Source: Isoetes engelmannii
Lineage: Eukaryota; Streptophyta; Lycopodiopsida; Isoetales; Isoetaceae
Assembly (NCBI GenBank): GCA_011763485.2
Contig: JAANSK020111129.1
Span: 1 to 26,588, forward strand
DNA: 26,588 nucleotides
Direction: 5' to 3'
Below the pieces are notes generated by a model. The model was given only the letters and a program-made list of their open reading frames with translations, ran no database searches and was not told the origin of the DNA. Positions 25,115-26,588 of this stretch are shown piece by piece. Position 1 is the first letter of the stretch. Each line of letters begins with the position of its first letter. The translations under genes and the position numbers were made by a program.

Positions 25115-26482
25115 TCAAATGGAAAAGTTGTGCCCTGAGGTTGCTATATTTTGAACAACGGAAGATCACATGTGCTTCGTCTTCTAGTTCCTATAAGTCA
25201 TGGGTACATAGCCGCTCTTCCCTTGGGATGCCTTGCCATCTACCTTTCTCAATAAGCGAGCGGTGTGACTCATACGGATCCTTGTGTTCTCTTTATTTTG
25301 TGTTCTCTCGTGGGATTGAGCCTAGCATAACATATCTTTGAAAAGCCTGCTGTCGGAATTCTTTATGGTAGTCCCCGCTATTGAACCCAAGTTTGCCAAA
25401 CCATACATACTCTTTAAACCAACTTTTAGAACCCATGTCACTCAAGTGAATAGAGCTCTTAATCGTTGAATATACTAAAGTGATCTCATCAACTATTTTA
25501 TTGTATATGCTAGAGTCATATGCATCAATGCTTTTGTATGCTTTCTACTTCTTGCCATTTGGATTTAGTAAGCAGGGGCCCCCAAATTTCACGTGTACAA
25601 TAGTACCGAGGTGACTAGAGCATCAAACAATTGTTTTTTAAGAGCCCATGTCGTAGCATAGAAAGCTTATAGGCCACTGCTATACGATAGTCCACGCAAG
25701 TGGTCCATGGTCTTCAGTTTCCATATATTTCATGGCCTAGGTATTTGTATGATTTCACTTGCCCATTGTATATTAGAGATGAATCTCCTTGCTCAAAGGT
25801 CATCAATTTTGTTTTTGACGAATTAACATGAAGGCCAAACTATGCGCAAAATTTTTTTAGCGTATCCACTTGCATTTGAAGACCGCTAGCTGAATGCGCT
25901 GCTAATAAGAGGTCATTAGCATGTAGTAGCAGTATTATAAACTCACGATGAAGTTGGGAAAAATTACATCTTGCCGCTTTGAGAAGGTCTTCAAGCTTGT
26001 CTATGTACAACCCAAATAAAGTTGGCGAGCGGACAACCTTGTTTAACTCCAGTGTCGCTGATTATAGTCTCTGATAGTCTTGCTGGTGTGCTGACTTTAC
26101 TTCTTACTTTTTCATATAATCGGCCTATTCCTACAATCCATGTCTCTGGTACTCCAATTTGTTTGCTCTAAAGTGGAGTATTTGGGGCGAAATCCAGCTT
26201 CCCAAGAGCTCTAATGTTTTGTTCTTCCACCCATGTGGGGAGTCTTGCATCAAAGATGCCAAACAATTTTTCTAAGATGGGACTGATCATTAAAGTTCGG
26301 TAATTACCTGGGTCATATGCATCTCCTTTCTTGTGCACGAGATGTATCAGGCTCGTAGTCCAAGGATTTGGAAAGCCTTCAACAATGGCTTGATTAAATA
26401 AGTCTACACAGAAGTTTAATGCTACAATTTTCGCGTCTTTCCCTTCAGTTTCTGGGAAACTAATAAATATGACCCATGTCAC
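25115..26482 (-). mobile_element. Decayed LINE (non-LTR retrotransposon) ORF2: reverse transcriptase and C-terminal zinc knuckle
   Basis: Minus-strand segments in order: fingers/palm 26,482-26,168 (WTTSLIHLVHKKGD, NYRTLMISPILEKLF, LPTWVEEQNIRALGK); then IGVPETW, LYEKV and GVKQGCPL up to about 26,030; then, after a frame change near 26,024-26,030, PTLFGLYIDKLEDLL and HANDLLLAAHSASGLQMQ; then, past a stop at 25,840-25,842, FGLHVNSSKTKLMTFE and YLGHEIY. KQLFDALVTSVLLY is at 25,636-25,595. A Cys/His knuckle-like end (GRWQGIPREERLC, EDEAHVIFRC, YSNLRAQLF) lies at about 25,260-25,115. The polymerase YADD box reads HAND. The block holding the first catalytic Asp is missing between the first two segments. 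The element is inactive. No LTR is expected. The family is clear; the exact clade is not. Confidence 0.88.
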
Positions 26483-26493
26483 CCTTTTTTATT

Positions 26494-26588
26494 AAGCTGA
26501 TCAAAAACAAAAAGAGGGCATACTTATATCGTAAACATAAGCGAATGGTGGAAGAATTGTTGGTTGATCCAAAGAAATTCTGGAAGAG
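26494..26588 (+). mobile_element. Inverted LINE ORF2 fragment (region upstream of the reverse transcriptase), cut by the window edge
   Basis: In frame from 26,494 the plus strand encodes KLIKNKKRAYLYRKHKRMVE followed by ELLVDPKKFWK, open to the window end. A basic helix followed by a D-P-x-x-F-W motif is characteristic of the linker between endonuclease and reverse transcriptase in LINE ORF2. It lies back to back with the minus-strand reverse transcriptase, separated by about 11 bp. The layout fits a 5' inversion formed during insertion, although two separate insertions remain possible. Confidence 0.65.

Noticed and set aside
1-26588. CRISPR array, rRNA or tRNA genes, bacterial-type operons
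   Set aside because: No regularly spaced repeats with unique spacers, no cloverleaf or rRNA-like sequence was noticed by eye, and the gene structure is clearly that of a plant nuclear genome.

Overview
The window looks like nuclear DNA of a land plant. It is AT-rich, its one clear gene is cut by many GT-AG introns with T-rich acceptors, and it is flanked by decayed transposable elements. The LINE and hAT remnants resemble families I associate with non-flowering land plants (fern, moss or gymnosperm). That lineage guess is weak inference; land plant is the safe reading.

Layout. Positions 1-1,640 hold nothing recognisable except a CACGA-rich patch (about 1,245-1,400). Positions 1,663-3,018 hold plus-strand coding remnants ending in a hAT transposase C-terminal dimerisation domain, broken by stops and a 49-bp tandem duplication. 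Positions 3,450-5,560 are non-coding, with three visible tandem duplications. Positions 5,580-6,720 are puzzling: an open frame with one stop, a coiled-coil-coding stretch of unknown identity, and a CpG-rich 105-bp duplication.

Positions 7,013-18,838 (plus strand) carry an essentially complete gene for the U1 snRNP-associated pre-mRNA-processing factor PRP40. I resolve 28 exons. They join in frame into a Pro/Gln-rich N-terminus, two WW domains, a Pro-rich linker, about six FF repeats and a Lys/Glu/Arg-rich tail. The first exon is not resolved. Counting from an internal Met at 7,183 the product is 1,037 residues; the reading frame stays open for 31 codons further upstream. Two large introns (8,548-10,693 and 16,384-17,779) contain diverged internal duplications.

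Positions 18,839-25,100 are intergenic. They include a 23-bp tandem repeat, a TATA-like box and a CpG-rich patch with two adjacent hairpins near 23,590-23,910. The right end (25,115-26,588) is a decayed non-LTR retrotransposon (LINE). Its reverse transcriptase and C-terminal zinc-knuckle part lie on the minus strand. An upstream ORF2 piece lies on the plus strand at the window edge, in the arrangement expected from 5' inversion (twin priming).

Only PRP40 looks functional. It would bridge the 5' splice site and branch point early in spliceosome assembly, with WW domains binding proline-rich partners and FF repeats serving as scaffold. I found no convincing undescribed system. The best second looks are the inverted LINE, the PRP40 5' end with its unidentified coiled-coil neighbour, the 189-nt all-purine coding tract, and the unusual density of local tandem duplications.
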